Shown here piece by piece: positions 16,545 to 24,891 of a stretch of DNA of 46,017 nucleotides. The translations under genes and the position numbers were made by a program. The stretch is from Chitinophagaceae bacterium UBA4407 (GTDB taxonomy: Bacteria; Bacteroidota; Bacteroidia; Chitinophagales; Chitinophagaceae), in NCBI GenBank assembly GCA_002390845.1, contig DGQT01000062.1:1-46017 (forward strand), read 5' to 3'. Position 1 is the first letter of the stretch. Each line of letters starts with the position of its first letter. Below the pieces are notes generated by a model that was not told the DNA's origin, did not search any database, and saw nothing but the letters and a program-made list of their open reading frames with translations.

Positions 16545-19043
16545 TTAAACTGGATCTACATCGGAAATAATATCTACGCCCCTGTATCTTTTGTTTGACT
16601 GTATGATAATTACCTGCTGCTGTATCTGTTGTTTACAATTATGAATGATGTTGGCATCTTTGGGAAGTTTGATGAGCAACTCCCACAAATACTGATTTCT
16701 TATCCGGTTAACAATTGGTTCAGCCGGGCCTGTAATATTTTTTTCGTAGCTCACCTTTAACCCCTGAACCATAATATGGGCGGCCTCTTCAGCGATGTGG
16801 CTTTCTTTATGACGAAAAATGATCTGGATGATCCTGGAGAAAGGCGGATAAAAAAATTGACGGCGATTCTGAATTTCGTATTCGTATAATTTTTGATAAT
16901 CATGTTGCTGCACAAACTGCAAAACAGGATGTTGTGTATTGCTTACCTGTATCAGCACATTGCCTTTATCATCTTTTCTTCCTGCGCGGCCACTAACCTG
17001 TTCCATTAATTGAAAGGCATGCTCGTTAACCCGAAAATCAGTAAAGTTCAAAATACCATCTGCATCAAGAATGCCCACAAGATTTACATGCTCAAAGTCT
17101 AAACCTTTAACCACCATTTGTGTGCCCACAAGAATATCAATTCGTTGCTGCTCGAATAACTTTATTAAGTTATCGTGATCGTGTTTGCCTTTAATGCTAT
17201 CGTAATCCATGCGGGCAACACGTGCAGAAGGAAACTCATCAACAATGAGTTCTTCAATCTTCTCTGTACCGAAATTTTTCTCTGTAAAATTATGACTGCC
17301 ACATGCAGCGCATGTATGAATTACAGGATAAGTTGTGCCGCAGTAATGACAGGCCAGTTTATTCTTTGATTTATGAAAGGTAAGCGTCACATCGCATTGC
17401 TTGCATTGCGGAATCCATCCGCAAACATTGCAGATCATATACGGTGAATAGCCCCTTCTGTTTTGAAAAAGTATCACCTGTTTTTTTTCGTTGAGGGACT
17501 TTTGAATCGCTTCTTTTAACTGTGGTGTAAGCATTACTTTTTGCTTACTGTTAGTTACGATTTTTTTTAAATCAATAATTTCAATTACAGGCAACCGGCC
17601 TTCTCCGTATCGTTCGTTCAATTCAACAAGTCCGTATTTATTTGTTCTTGCATTGTGATAACTTTCAATAGATGGCGTGGCACTGCCCAGTAAAACTTTT
17701 GCATTGAATAAAGAGGCATAATATATAGCGCAGTCACGTGCATGATAGCGTGGTGCAGGGTCCTGTTGCTTATAAGAAGTATCGTGCTCTTCATCAACAA
17801 TGATAAGTCCGATATTTTTAAACGGAAGCAGTAAAGCAGACCTTGCCCCTAACACAATTTTTATTTCTCCATGCTTTATTTTATTCCAGATTTCAACACG
17901 TTCATTGGGATTAAATTTAGAATGGTAAATACCAATGTTACCTCCAAAATGTATTTGCAAACGGCGTATAATCTGTGCCGTTAATGCAATTTCAGGCAAC
18001 ATATACAAAACCTGTTTGCCTTCATTGATATATTGCTCAATTAATTTTATGTATATCTGTGTTTTTCCGCTTGCAGTAACGCCATGCAATAAACAAACAG
18101 ATTTTTGATGAAACACATTTCGAACATCTCCTAATGCAATTTGCTGTGAAGCAGATAATTCAAAATCAACAGAAACATTTTTTGGCAAAGAAAGTATGCG
18201 GCCTGTTTCTTTTTTTTCTGCGATCAATACTTTTTTATCGATCAGCCCTTTTAACTGTGCAGCAGTGGCATTTGATTTTTTAAGCAGTAGCGTTTGCGTT
18301 ACTTCGCCTTCAGTTCTAATAAGGTGCAGGTAAGATAAAAGCAACTCTAATTGCTTTGGGCCTTTACTCCATTTGTTCATTAGCTCTGCCAGTTTATCTT
18401 CATCATGATAAACAGGATTAAGCACAATGTATGTTTCTGTTTTCGGTTTGTATTTTGCTATTAATTCTTCCCATACATAGCAAATCTTTTTCTCGATCAG
18501 CTTCTTTACAACGGGGTAAACATGCGATACTTCCAGTATTTGCTGCACTTCGCTTAAACGCAGTTCCTTCTTTAGTTCCAGTGCTTCGGCAACAAGAAAT
18601 TCCTCATCATTTAAATCCGAAAAATCCAGCCCGTATTCATCATTCCAGAGCAACACACTTTCACTGGATAATTTAAGGTTGGATGGCACAGCGGCATTCA
18701 TTACTTCTCCTTCACTGCACATATAATATTCGCTCATCCACTGCCATAATTGTAATTGCTGCGGGTATAACAAAGGCTCTGTGTCAAGCACATTAAATAT
18801 TTCTTTTGGCTCAAATGCAACAGGCTTATTTTGATGCAACGTTTTTATAATGCCGGAATATTTCTTATTCCTCAATTGTACTTCAACCCTGGAACCTTTT
18901 TGCACTGATGATTGCAAATGCGCAGGTATGGCCCATGTATAATTTTGAGGCAACGCCAGCGGAATAATAATCTCAGCAAATAATAAATTCTTATCCATTG
19001 AATCGGAATAAGAAAATTCGTTTGTATTTTTTAAATCATCCAT
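16545..19043 (-). CDS. priA: PriA, primosomal replication-restart helicase
   Basis: Superfamily 2 DNA helicase that reloads the replisome at stalled forks. The 832-residue protein has an N-terminal DNA-binding part (FAEIIIPLALPQNYTW, about 22-37), Walker A GVTASGKT (321-328), the DEEH box (417-420), and eight zinc-binding cysteines between about 538 and 582 (CNVCGWIPQCKQC, CHYCG, CAACG). An internal ATG at residue 16 (18998) would give the usual PriA N-terminus MDKNLLFAEI and is an equally good start. It lies 16 bases downstream of the acyltransferase gene on the same strand. Confidence 0.96.
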   Translation of the reverse strand: MDDLKNTNEFSYSDSMDKNLLFAEIIIPLALPQNYTWAIPAHLQSSVQKGSRVEVQLRNKKYSGIIKTLHQNKPVAFEPKEIFNVLDTEPLLYPQQLQLWQWMSEYYMCSEGEVMNAAVPSNLKLSSESVLLWNDEYGLDFSDLNDEEFLVAEALELKKELRLSEVQQILEVSHVYPVVKKLIEKKICYVWEELIAKYKPKTETYIVLNPVYHDEDKLAELMNKWSKGPKQLELLLSYLHLIRTEGEVTQTLLLKKSNATAAQLKGLIDKKVLIAEKKETGRILSLPKNVSVDFELSASQQIALGDVRNVFHQKSVCLLHGVTASGKTQIYIKLIEQYINEGKQVLYMLPEIALTAQIIRRLQIHFGGNIGIYHSKFNPNERVEIWNKIKHGEIKIVLGARSALLLPFKNIGLIIVDEEHDTSYKQQDPAPRYHARDCAIYYASLFNAKVLLGSATPSIESYHNARTNKYGLVELNERYGEGRLPVIEIIDLKKIVTNSKQKVMLTPQLKEAIQKSLNEKKQVILFQNRRGYSPYMICNVCGWIPQCKQCDVTLTFHKSKNKLACHYCGTTYPVIHTCAACGSHNFTEKNFGTEKIEELIVDEFPSARVARMDYDSIKGKHDHDNLIKLFEQQRIDILVGTQMVVKGLDFEHVNLVGILDADGILNFTDFRVNEHAFQLMEQVSGRAGRKDDKGNVLIQVSNTQHPVLQFVQQHDYQKLYEYEIQNRRQFFYPPFSRIIQIIFRHKESHIAEEAAHIMVQGLKVSYEKNITGPAEPIVNRIRNQYLWELLIKLPKDANIIHNCKQQIQQQVIIIQSNKRYRGVDIISDVDPV

Positions 19044-19059
19044 TAGAATTTATCTTTAA

Positions 19060-19818
19060 CTACAACCCGTTGTTATTAGTCCGATATTGAATAAGCCCTT
19101 TTTCCATCACATCATAAACCTGCTGCTTCAGTAATTGAACATCCTTCATCGTATAACTATCTACCGGTATTTCTTTCATAAAAACCACCAAACACCTGCC
19201 GGGATTTAACTCAAAAATACTACGCCAGTGCATGCGTTTTAATGAATCAACAAACAACAGTGGTTTGATGGGCGTTTGTGTTTCTATGGCCACACGAAAT
19301 GCACCATCGTAAAATTCTTTCAAGGGATTATCAGTTTCATTGAACGTGCCTTCGGGGAAAAGAAAAATAGAAATACCATGGTTTAACGCAGCCTTTAAAG
19401 CACGAACACTTCTCGCTCTTTTTTCAGAACTGCTTCTGTCAACCAATATAACAGCAGCTTTATAAATAATGCCGAATACAGGAAATTTCACCATTTCATA
19501 TTTCCCTAAAACCCTTACCGGCTGGTGCATTGAACATACCAGCGCAGGAATATCCATATAAGAAGAATGATTGGCTGCAAAAATATACTGGCGGCTTTTA
19601 TCGTGCGGTTCTTCATAGATTTCCTTGTGGCGCATTCCAATAAAACTGTACCAAAGCCTTCCCCAGATATTGCAGGCTCTATATACCAGATTGCCGCCTT
19701 TAATACCAAACAAAGAAAATATCATTACAAAAGGCAGGGCCAGCAGCATTAAAATACCAAAGCATACTACGGCATAGAAACAATAAATGTATTGAACAAG
19801 TTTTTTGAAATATTTCAT
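19060..19818 (-). CDS. plsC: 1-acyl-sn-glycerol-3-phosphate acyltransferase family protein
   Basis: Membrane-bound acyltransferase of the PlsC type, making phosphatidic acid from lysophosphatidic acid in phospholipid synthesis. The 252-residue protein has an N-terminal hydrophobic helix (about 8-36), the catalytic NHSSYMDIPAL (H-X4-D, about 84-94), and the substrate motif LFPEGTFNE (about 150-158). It precedes priA with a 16-base gap, so the two are likely co-transcribed. Other acyl acceptors (for example in lipid A or ornithine lipid synthesis) cannot be excluded. Confidence 0.85.
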   Translation of the reverse strand: MKYFKKLVQYIYCFYAVVCFGILMLLALPFVMIFSLFGIKGGNLVYRACNIWGRLWYSFIGMRHKEIYEEPHDKSRQYIFAANHSSYMDIPALVCSMHQPVRVLGKYEMVKFPVFGIIYKAAVILVDRSSSEKRARSVRALKAALNHGISIFLFPEGTFNETDNPLKEFYDGAFRVAIETQTPIKPLLFVDSLKRMHWRSIFELNPGRCLVVFMKEIPVDSYTMKDVQLLKQQVYDVMEKGLIQYRTNNNGL

Positions 19819-19892
19819 TTTAAAAAAGTACCCGAAGATAAGCAGAGATTAAAAGAAATACAGAACCCTGCTTTATTGAAGATGTTATAAAT

Positions 19893-20115
19893 ATTTTGAG
19901 CCCAACTGAAGCCTTTCATAGCATCGCCTCTTGCGTCGCTCTCTTGTACATTCCGAATATTTCTGAACAACAAATACAGCAAGAACTATTTGCCAAAATC
20001 ATTAAGGTGCATTTCAAATTTTCGCTACGGTAAAAGCCCAATAATTGTAGTGCAGATGAACGTAATGCGACGCAACGAAGCTGCCATAAAATTCAAATGC
20101 TGGTTAAACAATTAT
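19893..20115. repeat. Dispersed palindromic element R7 (diverged right side)
   Basis: Outer left TTTTGAGCCCAACTGAAG from 19894, inner arm TTGCGTCGCTCTCTTGTAC at 19931-19949. The right side, CGTAATGCGACGCAACGAAG at 20061-20080, then ctgccataaaattcaaatgctgg, belongs to the third arm variant also seen at 23131, 24699 and 38600. The module TACGGTAAAAGCCCAATAAT lies at 20026-20045. It occupies most of the 338-base gap upstream of the acyltransferase gene; nothing else is seen there. Confidence 0.8.
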
Positions 20116-20156
20116 AACTTAAGCATCTAAGTGAAAATTTAAAATACACCCAATCA

Positions 20157-21281
20157 TTATTTAAAAGTGACGGTTTTTCTGGTTCGTGCAGATTCTCTTG
20201 CGGCATCAAGAATGCGCACTACAATTACATTAGTTTCCAAAGAATAAACCCCGAATTCAGGAACTTTTATCTTGCCTCTTAAAACATCGGCCAGGTAAGA
20301 AAACGGATCAACATATACCGGAACATCATCAGGTGTTACCTGTATGGTTTGTTCAGGTTTGTCTTTATTATTTCTTATGCGCATGGTATTGTTATTAACA
20401 GTAATTACCGATCCTGTTTCTCCATACACCTCCATGTCCTTTCTGCCGAAAGGCCAGTTCCATGAGGCTTGTATGATACATTGCGCCGTTTTATAAGAAA
20501 CAATAATGGTTGCCTCATCATCAACTTTTGGGTAAATCAATGGTTTAAAATGTTGCGTAACTGCGGTAACAGAAACAGGCGTTTCGCCCTTCATTAAATA
20601 AGTCATCAGGTTAGCGCCGTAACAACCAAAGTCAACTAAGGCACCCCCGCCATTTTGTACCGGATCTGTAAGCCAATCGAAAAATTCTTTGCTTACACCA
20701 ATTTCTTTTGGCCCCTGGTGGCCATCGTGTATTACCACTTTCTTAATGGCACCCATATAATTACTATCGTTGGCCAGTTGGTACGTTTTTACTGTGGTAG
20801 GATACCAGGAGGTTTCAAAATTAGTAAGCAACTGAATGTTATATTTCTTTGCAAGCGCCTGCATTTTCAATACATCAGCATAGGTAGTAGCCAACGGCTT
20901 TTCAACCATAACATTTATATGTTTGGGTGCACAGGCTTCTACCACCATTTTATGTTCAAGGATTGAACCAAATGCAACCACCGCTTCGGGTTTAACTGCG
21001 TCAAGCATTTTATTCAGATCAGTAAAGAACAACGATGCGTTTAAATTATATTTTGTTGCAAAACGCTGGGCAAGCTCTGTATTGGGTTCATAAATACCAA
21101 CAAGGGTAACATCTGTTTTATTTTTCCTTTCGAAGATCCATCCGGCATGGCCATGGGTTAAGCCAGCTACGGCCAAACGAATTGGTGCGTCCTGTGTTTG
21201 TGCTGTTGTTATAGTAGCAGTCATAATATTGAATAGAAAACAAAGCATTAAAAAACTAAAATTTTTTTTATACTTTTTCAT
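20157..21281 (-). CDS. Exported Gfo/Idh/MocA-family oxidoreductase
   Basis: A 374-residue protein with an N-terminal signal peptide (basic MKKYKKN, hydrophobic core, cut after about TTAQ, residue 28). The mature part has a Rossmann fold with GLTHGHAGWI in the dinucleotide-loop position, IYEPN, and the family motif VEKPLATTYAD (about 126-136), followed by the alpha/beta domain. Family members are NAD(P)-dependent sugar or glycoside oxidoreductases, usually cytoplasmic. A Sec-type signal without a twin-arginine motif is odd for a cofactor protein. The substrate is unknown. Confidence 0.82.
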   Translation of the reverse strand: MKKYKKNFSFLMLCFLFNIMTATITTAQTQDAPIRLAVAGLTHGHAGWIFERKNKTDVTLVGIYEPNTELAQRFATKYNLNASLFFTDLNKMLDAVKPEAVVAFGSILEHKMVVEACAPKHINVMVEKPLATTYADVLKMQALAKKYNIQLLTNFETSWYPTTVKTYQLANDSNYMGAIKKVVIHDGHQGPKEIGVSKEFFDWLTDPVQNGGGALVDFGCYGANLMTYLMKGETPVSVTAVTQHFKPLIYPKVDDEATIIVSYKTAQCIIQASWNWPFGRKDMEVYGETGSVITVNNNTMRIRNNKDKPEQTIQVTPDDVPVYVDPFSYLADVLRGKIKVPEFGVYSLETNVIVVRILDAARESARTRKTVTFK

Positions 21282-21384
21282 TTTAAAATTGGTTTAAATT
21301 CTGACAGATAATGTAATGGCAACCGATTGTGTGAATTATCTTTTAAAGATGCAATTTTTATGGGTGAAACACAACTGTATTATT

Positions 21385-21541
21385 ATTGCTCAATAAAATT
21401 AATACGGTAGAAGAGTGCGATACAAAAATAAATTCGGGACAGGCTGCAACGGCTGTTTCCGGGTTGCCATAAAAGAGGAACTGTGAACCGAGCGTGGCAA
21501 GAGACGATGCCATGAAAAGTTTCAGTTGGGCTCGAAAAAAA
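21385..21541. repeat. Dispersed element R8 (GTTGCCA sub-type, reversed)
   Basis: Right outer end TTCAGTTGGGCTCGAAAAAA at 21521-21540, ending one base before the stop codon of the sterol-desaturase-family gene. Centre contains GGTTGCCATAAAAGAGGAAC (21464-21483) and GAACCGAGCGTGGCAA (21485-21500), a fold-back sub-module also at 30702, 37165 and 41578. A degraded inner arm AGAAGAGTGCGATAC is at 21411-21425. Confidence 0.75.
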
Positions 21542-22492
21542 TTAAGCAACATCTTCCAGTTCAGTTGTATCAAAACATGCCACAATATTTTCATCGTTGG
21601 TAATTGCATTTTCTTTTTCACGCAACTGCTGGCTGGTAAGCCTTGTGCCATCATGGCTGTAGCCTGGCGGGCCGAAAAGGTATTTCCATTTTTCTTTTAT
21701 GCCAATGTCTTTACGGGTAACATCTTTCCAAATCTGTTTCCACTCATGAAAAACGATGGTTACAGCGTTGGGGTTTTCAATATTTTTTGTGAGTCCGTAT
21801 TGTAATGGCTGGTATGCTTCATCTGGCAATTCAGGTTGAAAAGTGCCAAACATTTTATCCCAGAAAATAAGGAACATCCCCATGTTCTTATCAAGGTATT
21901 TTGGGTTGGATGCATGGTGTACGCGGTGATGCGAAGGCGTAACAAAAACATACTCGAGCCAGCCCATTTTTTTTATCATTTCTGTATGCACAAATATGCC
22001 CCAGATCTGCGTTGCGGAATAAACAAATGCAATATCAGCGACTTTAAAACCACACCATGCCAACGGAATAAAATAAATAAACCGGTAAAGCGGCTGAAAC
22101 ACAGACGACCTGAAACCAACTGTAAAATTTAATTGCTGTGAACTGTGGTGTGTAACATGCGTGGCCCAGAAAAAACGTATTTCGTGATCGAAACGATGCA
22201 GCCAGTAATATAGAAAATCTTCGGCAATTATAATAATAAGCCAGTAGGCAATACCCGTTTGCCAGGTTATAGAAGACTTGCTGTAAAACCATGCCAGCAC
22301 TGCAAAGTAAACAATTCGGAAAACAAGATCGATACCGCCATTCAGAAGCATCAGGTAAAGATTGGCAACAGTATCCTTTATGGTATAAGCTTTACGGTGC
22401 TGCAAATGTGTTAACAGTATTTCGGCCCCGATTATAATAAAATAGAGTGGTGTAGAAATAAGCCATAACCATTGTTCGCGTATTAGTTCCAT
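21542..22492 (-). CDS. Sterol desaturase / fatty acid hydroxylase family membrane protein
   Basis: Integral-membrane di-iron oxygenase family. The 316-residue protein has about four to five helices and the histidine clusters HRFDH (about 97-101), HVTHHSS (about 110-116) and HRVHHASN (about 192-199), which bind the two irons. Bacterial members hydroxylate or desaturate lipids or carotenoids; the substrate is not readable. The stop codon lies directly against repeat R8. A TACTTTTG box (22506-22513) close upstream may be its promoter. Confidence 0.9.
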   Translation of the reverse strand: MELIREQWLWLISTPLYFIIIGAEILLTHLQHRKAYTIKDTVANLYLMLLNGGIDLVFRIVYFAVLAWFYSKSSITWQTGIAYWLIIIIAEDFLYYWLHRFDHEIRFFWATHVTHHSSQQLNFTVGFRSSVFQPLYRFIYFIPLAWCGFKVADIAFVYSATQIWGIFVHTEMIKKMGWLEYVFVTPSHHRVHHASNPKYLDKNMGMFLIFWDKMFGTFQPELPDEAYQPLQYGLTKNIENPNAVTIVFHEWKQIWKDVTRKDIGIKEKWKYLFGPPGYSHDGTRLTSQQLREKENAITNDENIVACFDTTELEDVA

Positions 22493-22505
22493 AAACTGTA
22501 AACAG

Positions 22506-22513
22506 CAAAAGTA
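22506..22513 (-). promoter_or_regulatory. Bacteroidota -7 box upstream of the sterol-desaturase-family gene
   Basis: On the minus strand the sequence TACTTTTG matches TAnnTTTG fully. No clear -33 TTG is seen at the usual distance. The transcript leader would be under 15 bases. Confidence 0.35.
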
Positions 22514-22628
22514 AATGATAAAGTATAAATGATGTGTTACTTTCGTTCTTTGAATTTGTGGTTTGCAGTTGACCGCTTAAACAACTCACGACTCACGATT
22601 GGCAGTTAACGATAATCATTTTACAAAT

Positions 22629-23105
22629 ATGGCTGAAGACTTATTAACCAACTGGCAAAAGAAATCTGCTGAACACCAGAAGCAGTATAAAAATTTCCTT
22701 AGCAGAGCCAACAAAAATGCTGTGCTTAAAAAGTTGCCTGAACTGCACGAAGCAGCTTTTGAAAAAATTGATTGCCTCACTTGCGCAGCCTGCTGTAAAA
22801 ATTATTCGCCGCGTTTTAAAACGCCGGATATTAAACGCATCAGCAAGCATTTGCGTATGAAAGAAAGTGAGTTTATTGAAACCTATCTCGACATTGATAA
22901 CGAAGGCGATTATGTTGGCAAAACCAAGCCTTGTGCGTTTTTGGGCGATGATAATGCCTGCAGCATTTACGATGTGCGCCCATCAGATTGCGCACGTTTT
23001 CCTTATACGGATGAAGATGTAATTTTAAAAAGGCCAAACATTACGTTGAAGAATTCTGAGTTTTGCCCCATTGTTTATTACGTGCTGGAAAAATTAATGT
23101 CTTAA
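22629..23105 (+). CDS. YkgJ-family cysteine cluster protein
   Basis: A 158-residue soluble protein of the YkgJ (zinc- or iron-chelating, UPF0153) family. The cysteines are in CLTCAACCKNYSPRF, KTKPCAFLGDDNACSIYDVRPSDCARFPY and NSEFCPI. The function of the family is not established. The open frame extends to a TTG at 22599, but the ATG at 22629 (MAEDLLTNWQKK) is the better start. It is divergent from the sterol-desaturase-family gene. Confidence 0.85.
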   Translation: MAEDLLTNWQKKSAEHQKQYKNFLSRANKNAVLKKLPELHEAAFEKIDCLTCAACCKNYSPRFKTPDIKRISKHLRMKESEFIETYLDIDNEGDYVGKTKPCAFLGDDNACSIYDVRPSDCARFPYTDEDVILKRPNITLKNSEFCPIVYYVLEKLMS

Positions 23106-23130
23106 CTAATTTCTCAAATTCATTTTAATT

Positions 23131-23235
23131 CCAGCATCGGTTTTCATGGCAGCATTGTTGCGTCACAATCACTTCATCGTTTGAATCAATGGCATCAACA
23201 GGTTCAAAGTAAAACTTGCAAACTAAATTTAAGCT
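23131..23235 (+). repeat. Dispersed repeat R9 (CCAGCAT sub-type)
   Basis: Starts ccagcatcggttttcatggc, contains GTTGCGTCACAATCACTTCA (23156-23175) and ends near aaatttaagct. It aligns over about 105 bases in the same direction with R10b (24699-24806). It lies between convergent genes. Confidence 0.75.
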
Positions 23236-23263
23236 GTTTCCCTGGGCGGGTTTAGCCGGCAAG

Positions 23264-24514
23264 CTAATACTCCATCTTTCTCAAGCTTGGTGCTTTAAAC
23301 CATGTGGTGATTACAACCAGCAAAGTCATAGAACCGCCAATAACAACCGACGGAATTACGCCAAACAATTTAGCCGCAACACCACTTTCGAACTGGCCTA
23401 GCTCATTACTCGAATTGATGAACATGCTGTTTACACTTAATACGCGGCCACGCATGTGCGCAGGGGTTTTTAACTGAAGAATGGTACCGCGGATTACCAC
23501 ACTGATGCCATCTACCATTCCACCAATCATTAATGCAGCAAACGATAACCAGAATACTTTTGACAATGCAAAGACAATAATGCAGGTACCAAAACCAGCT
23601 ACAGCAAACATGAGCTTTTTCCCCTGCTGTCTTTGCAACGGGAAGAGCGTAAGAATTATTACAATACAAATGGCGCCCATATCTGTAGCGGCATTCAGCC
23701 AGCCGAAGCCGGTGGCGCCCACTTTAAGAATATCCCTTGCATAAATGGGTATCATAGCAACAGCACCGCCAAATAAAACGGCAAACAAATCAAGCGTTAA
23801 TGCGCCCAAAACCTCTTTTGTTTTAAAAACAAAACTCAGTCCCTCTTTTACACTGTCCCATGTTTTCTTTTCGCCGAGTTCGTTTAATGAAGGTTTGGGT
23901 TTAATGCCTATCAATATAAAATACGAGATAAAGATCAAACTACAGATAACAGTGAGTGTACCATTTATATCAATTCCTGCGATAAGCAGCCCGCCCATAG
24001 CATGGCCGGTAACGGATGCACTGAGCCAGATACCCTGGTTCCAGGTAGTGGCATTCTGTAGTATTTCTTTTGGAACGATATAACCAACAAGCACAGCAAA
24101 AACCGGCCCTGTAAAAGCGCGTATAATACCGGTACAAAAAATTACTGCATATACACAAAGAGAAATCCAGTGATTGCTGATGTTATCTGATGCGTAATGA
24201 GAAGATAGCAGCAATAATATTACAGCGCAAAGAAAATAATATACCACTCCCCGCAGCATTAATTTTCTCTTTTCGGCCAGATCGATTACGTGACCGGCAT
24301 ACAATGCGAGTGATACTGCGGGAACAACTTCGGATAAGCCAATAAGACCAATTGCCAGCGGGTCGTTGGTGAGGTTGTAAATCCACCAGCCTACCAGTGT
24401 ACCCATCATGCGCAAACCCGCAATGAATATAAAACGGCCAACCATCAGGTTGCGGTATTCAGGAATCCGCACAGATATAAATGGATCGGCTTTTTGCTGT
24501 TGTTTATCCGGCAT
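23264..24514 (-). CDS. MFS transporter (EntS-like, MFS_3 type)
   Basis: A 416-residue protein with 12 predicted helices. The N-terminal half has RNLMVGRFIFIAGLRMMG, and the loop between helices 2 and 3 holds AGHVIDLAEKRKLML, a typical MFS motif A (G-X-X-x-D-[RK]-x-x-RK). A second A-like motif, TPAHMRGRVLSVNSM (about 352-366), is typical of the EntS-like exporters. The substrate is unknown. The gene lies between two directly repeated copies of the CCAGCAT-type repeat (R9 and R10b). Confidence 0.88.
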   Translation of the reverse strand: MPDKQQQKADPFISVRIPEYRNLMVGRFIFIAGLRMMGTLVGWWIYNLTNDPLAIGLIGLSEVVPAVSLALYAGHVIDLAEKRKLMLRGVVYYFLCAVILLLLSSHYASDNISNHWISLCVYAVIFCTGIIRAFTGPVFAVLVGYIVPKEILQNATTWNQGIWLSASVTGHAMGGLLIAGIDINGTLTVICSLIFISYFILIGIKPKPSLNELGEKKTWDSVKEGLSFVFKTKEVLGALTLDLFAVLFGGAVAMIPIYARDILKVGATGFGWLNAATDMGAICIVIILTLFPLQRQQGKKLMFAVAGFGTCIIVFALSKVFWLSFAALMIGGMVDGISVVIRGTILQLKTPAHMRGRVLSVNSMFINSSNELGQFESGVAAKLFGVIPSVVIGGSMTLLVVITTWFKAPSLRKMEY

Positions 24515-24568
24515 GAATTATTTCTAAATGATGAAAGTTTTACTGATGGCCAGTAAAAAATAATATTG

Positions 24569-24576
24569 CAAAAATA
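24569..24576 (-). promoter_or_regulatory. Bacteroidota -7 box upstream of the MFS_3 transporter gene
   Basis: Minus-strand TATTTTTG matches TAnnTTTG fully, 55 bases before the start codon. A -33 TTG is not obvious. Confidence 0.35.
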
Positions 24577-24614
24577 CAGCGATACCGCATTGGAATGTTG
24601 CCTGATAACTAAAA

Positions 24615-24666
24615 GTACAAGAGAGCGACGCAAGAGTAGCCTCACAAAGATTTATAGCTGGTAACA
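24615..24666. repeat. Dispersed element fragment R10a (right arm only)
   Basis: GTACAAGAGAGCGACGCAAG at 24615-24634, followed by a tail agtagcctcacaaagattta and agctggtaacataa, the usual right outer end. It sits between the divergent transporter genes. Confidence 0.7.
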
Positions 24667-24698
24667 TAATGGCTGTTTAAAAATAAATGAATGCAATA

Positions 24699-24806
24699 CC
24701 AGCATTATTTTTCATGGCAGCTTCGTTGCGTCGCAATCACTTCATCAGTTGTACAAGTGGCATCTTTTGGCTCTATGCAAAATCTCTTCAATTAAATTTA
24801 AAAGCT
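24699..24806 (+). repeat. Dispersed repeat R10b (CCAGCAT sub-type)
   Basis: Starts ccagcattatttttcatggc, contains TCGTTGCGTCGCAATCACTT (24723-24742) and ends near aaatttaaaagct. It is a direct repeat of R9. It is 85 bases upstream of the nucleoside-type transporter start, so that gene's promoter may lie in or beside it. Confidence 0.75.
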
Positions 24807-24891
24807 TCTTGGATATTTAAAATTGCCTGTTCATCTTTTAATATTTATTATCTTCCGCTTTTGGCATTTTACACAACCAAAAATAACTTAC

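Noticed and set aside
24823..24891. N-terminal extension of the nucleoside-type transporter
   Set aside because: The usual start MNIKARL at 24892 fits the family, and the extension is hydrophobic without a plausible role.
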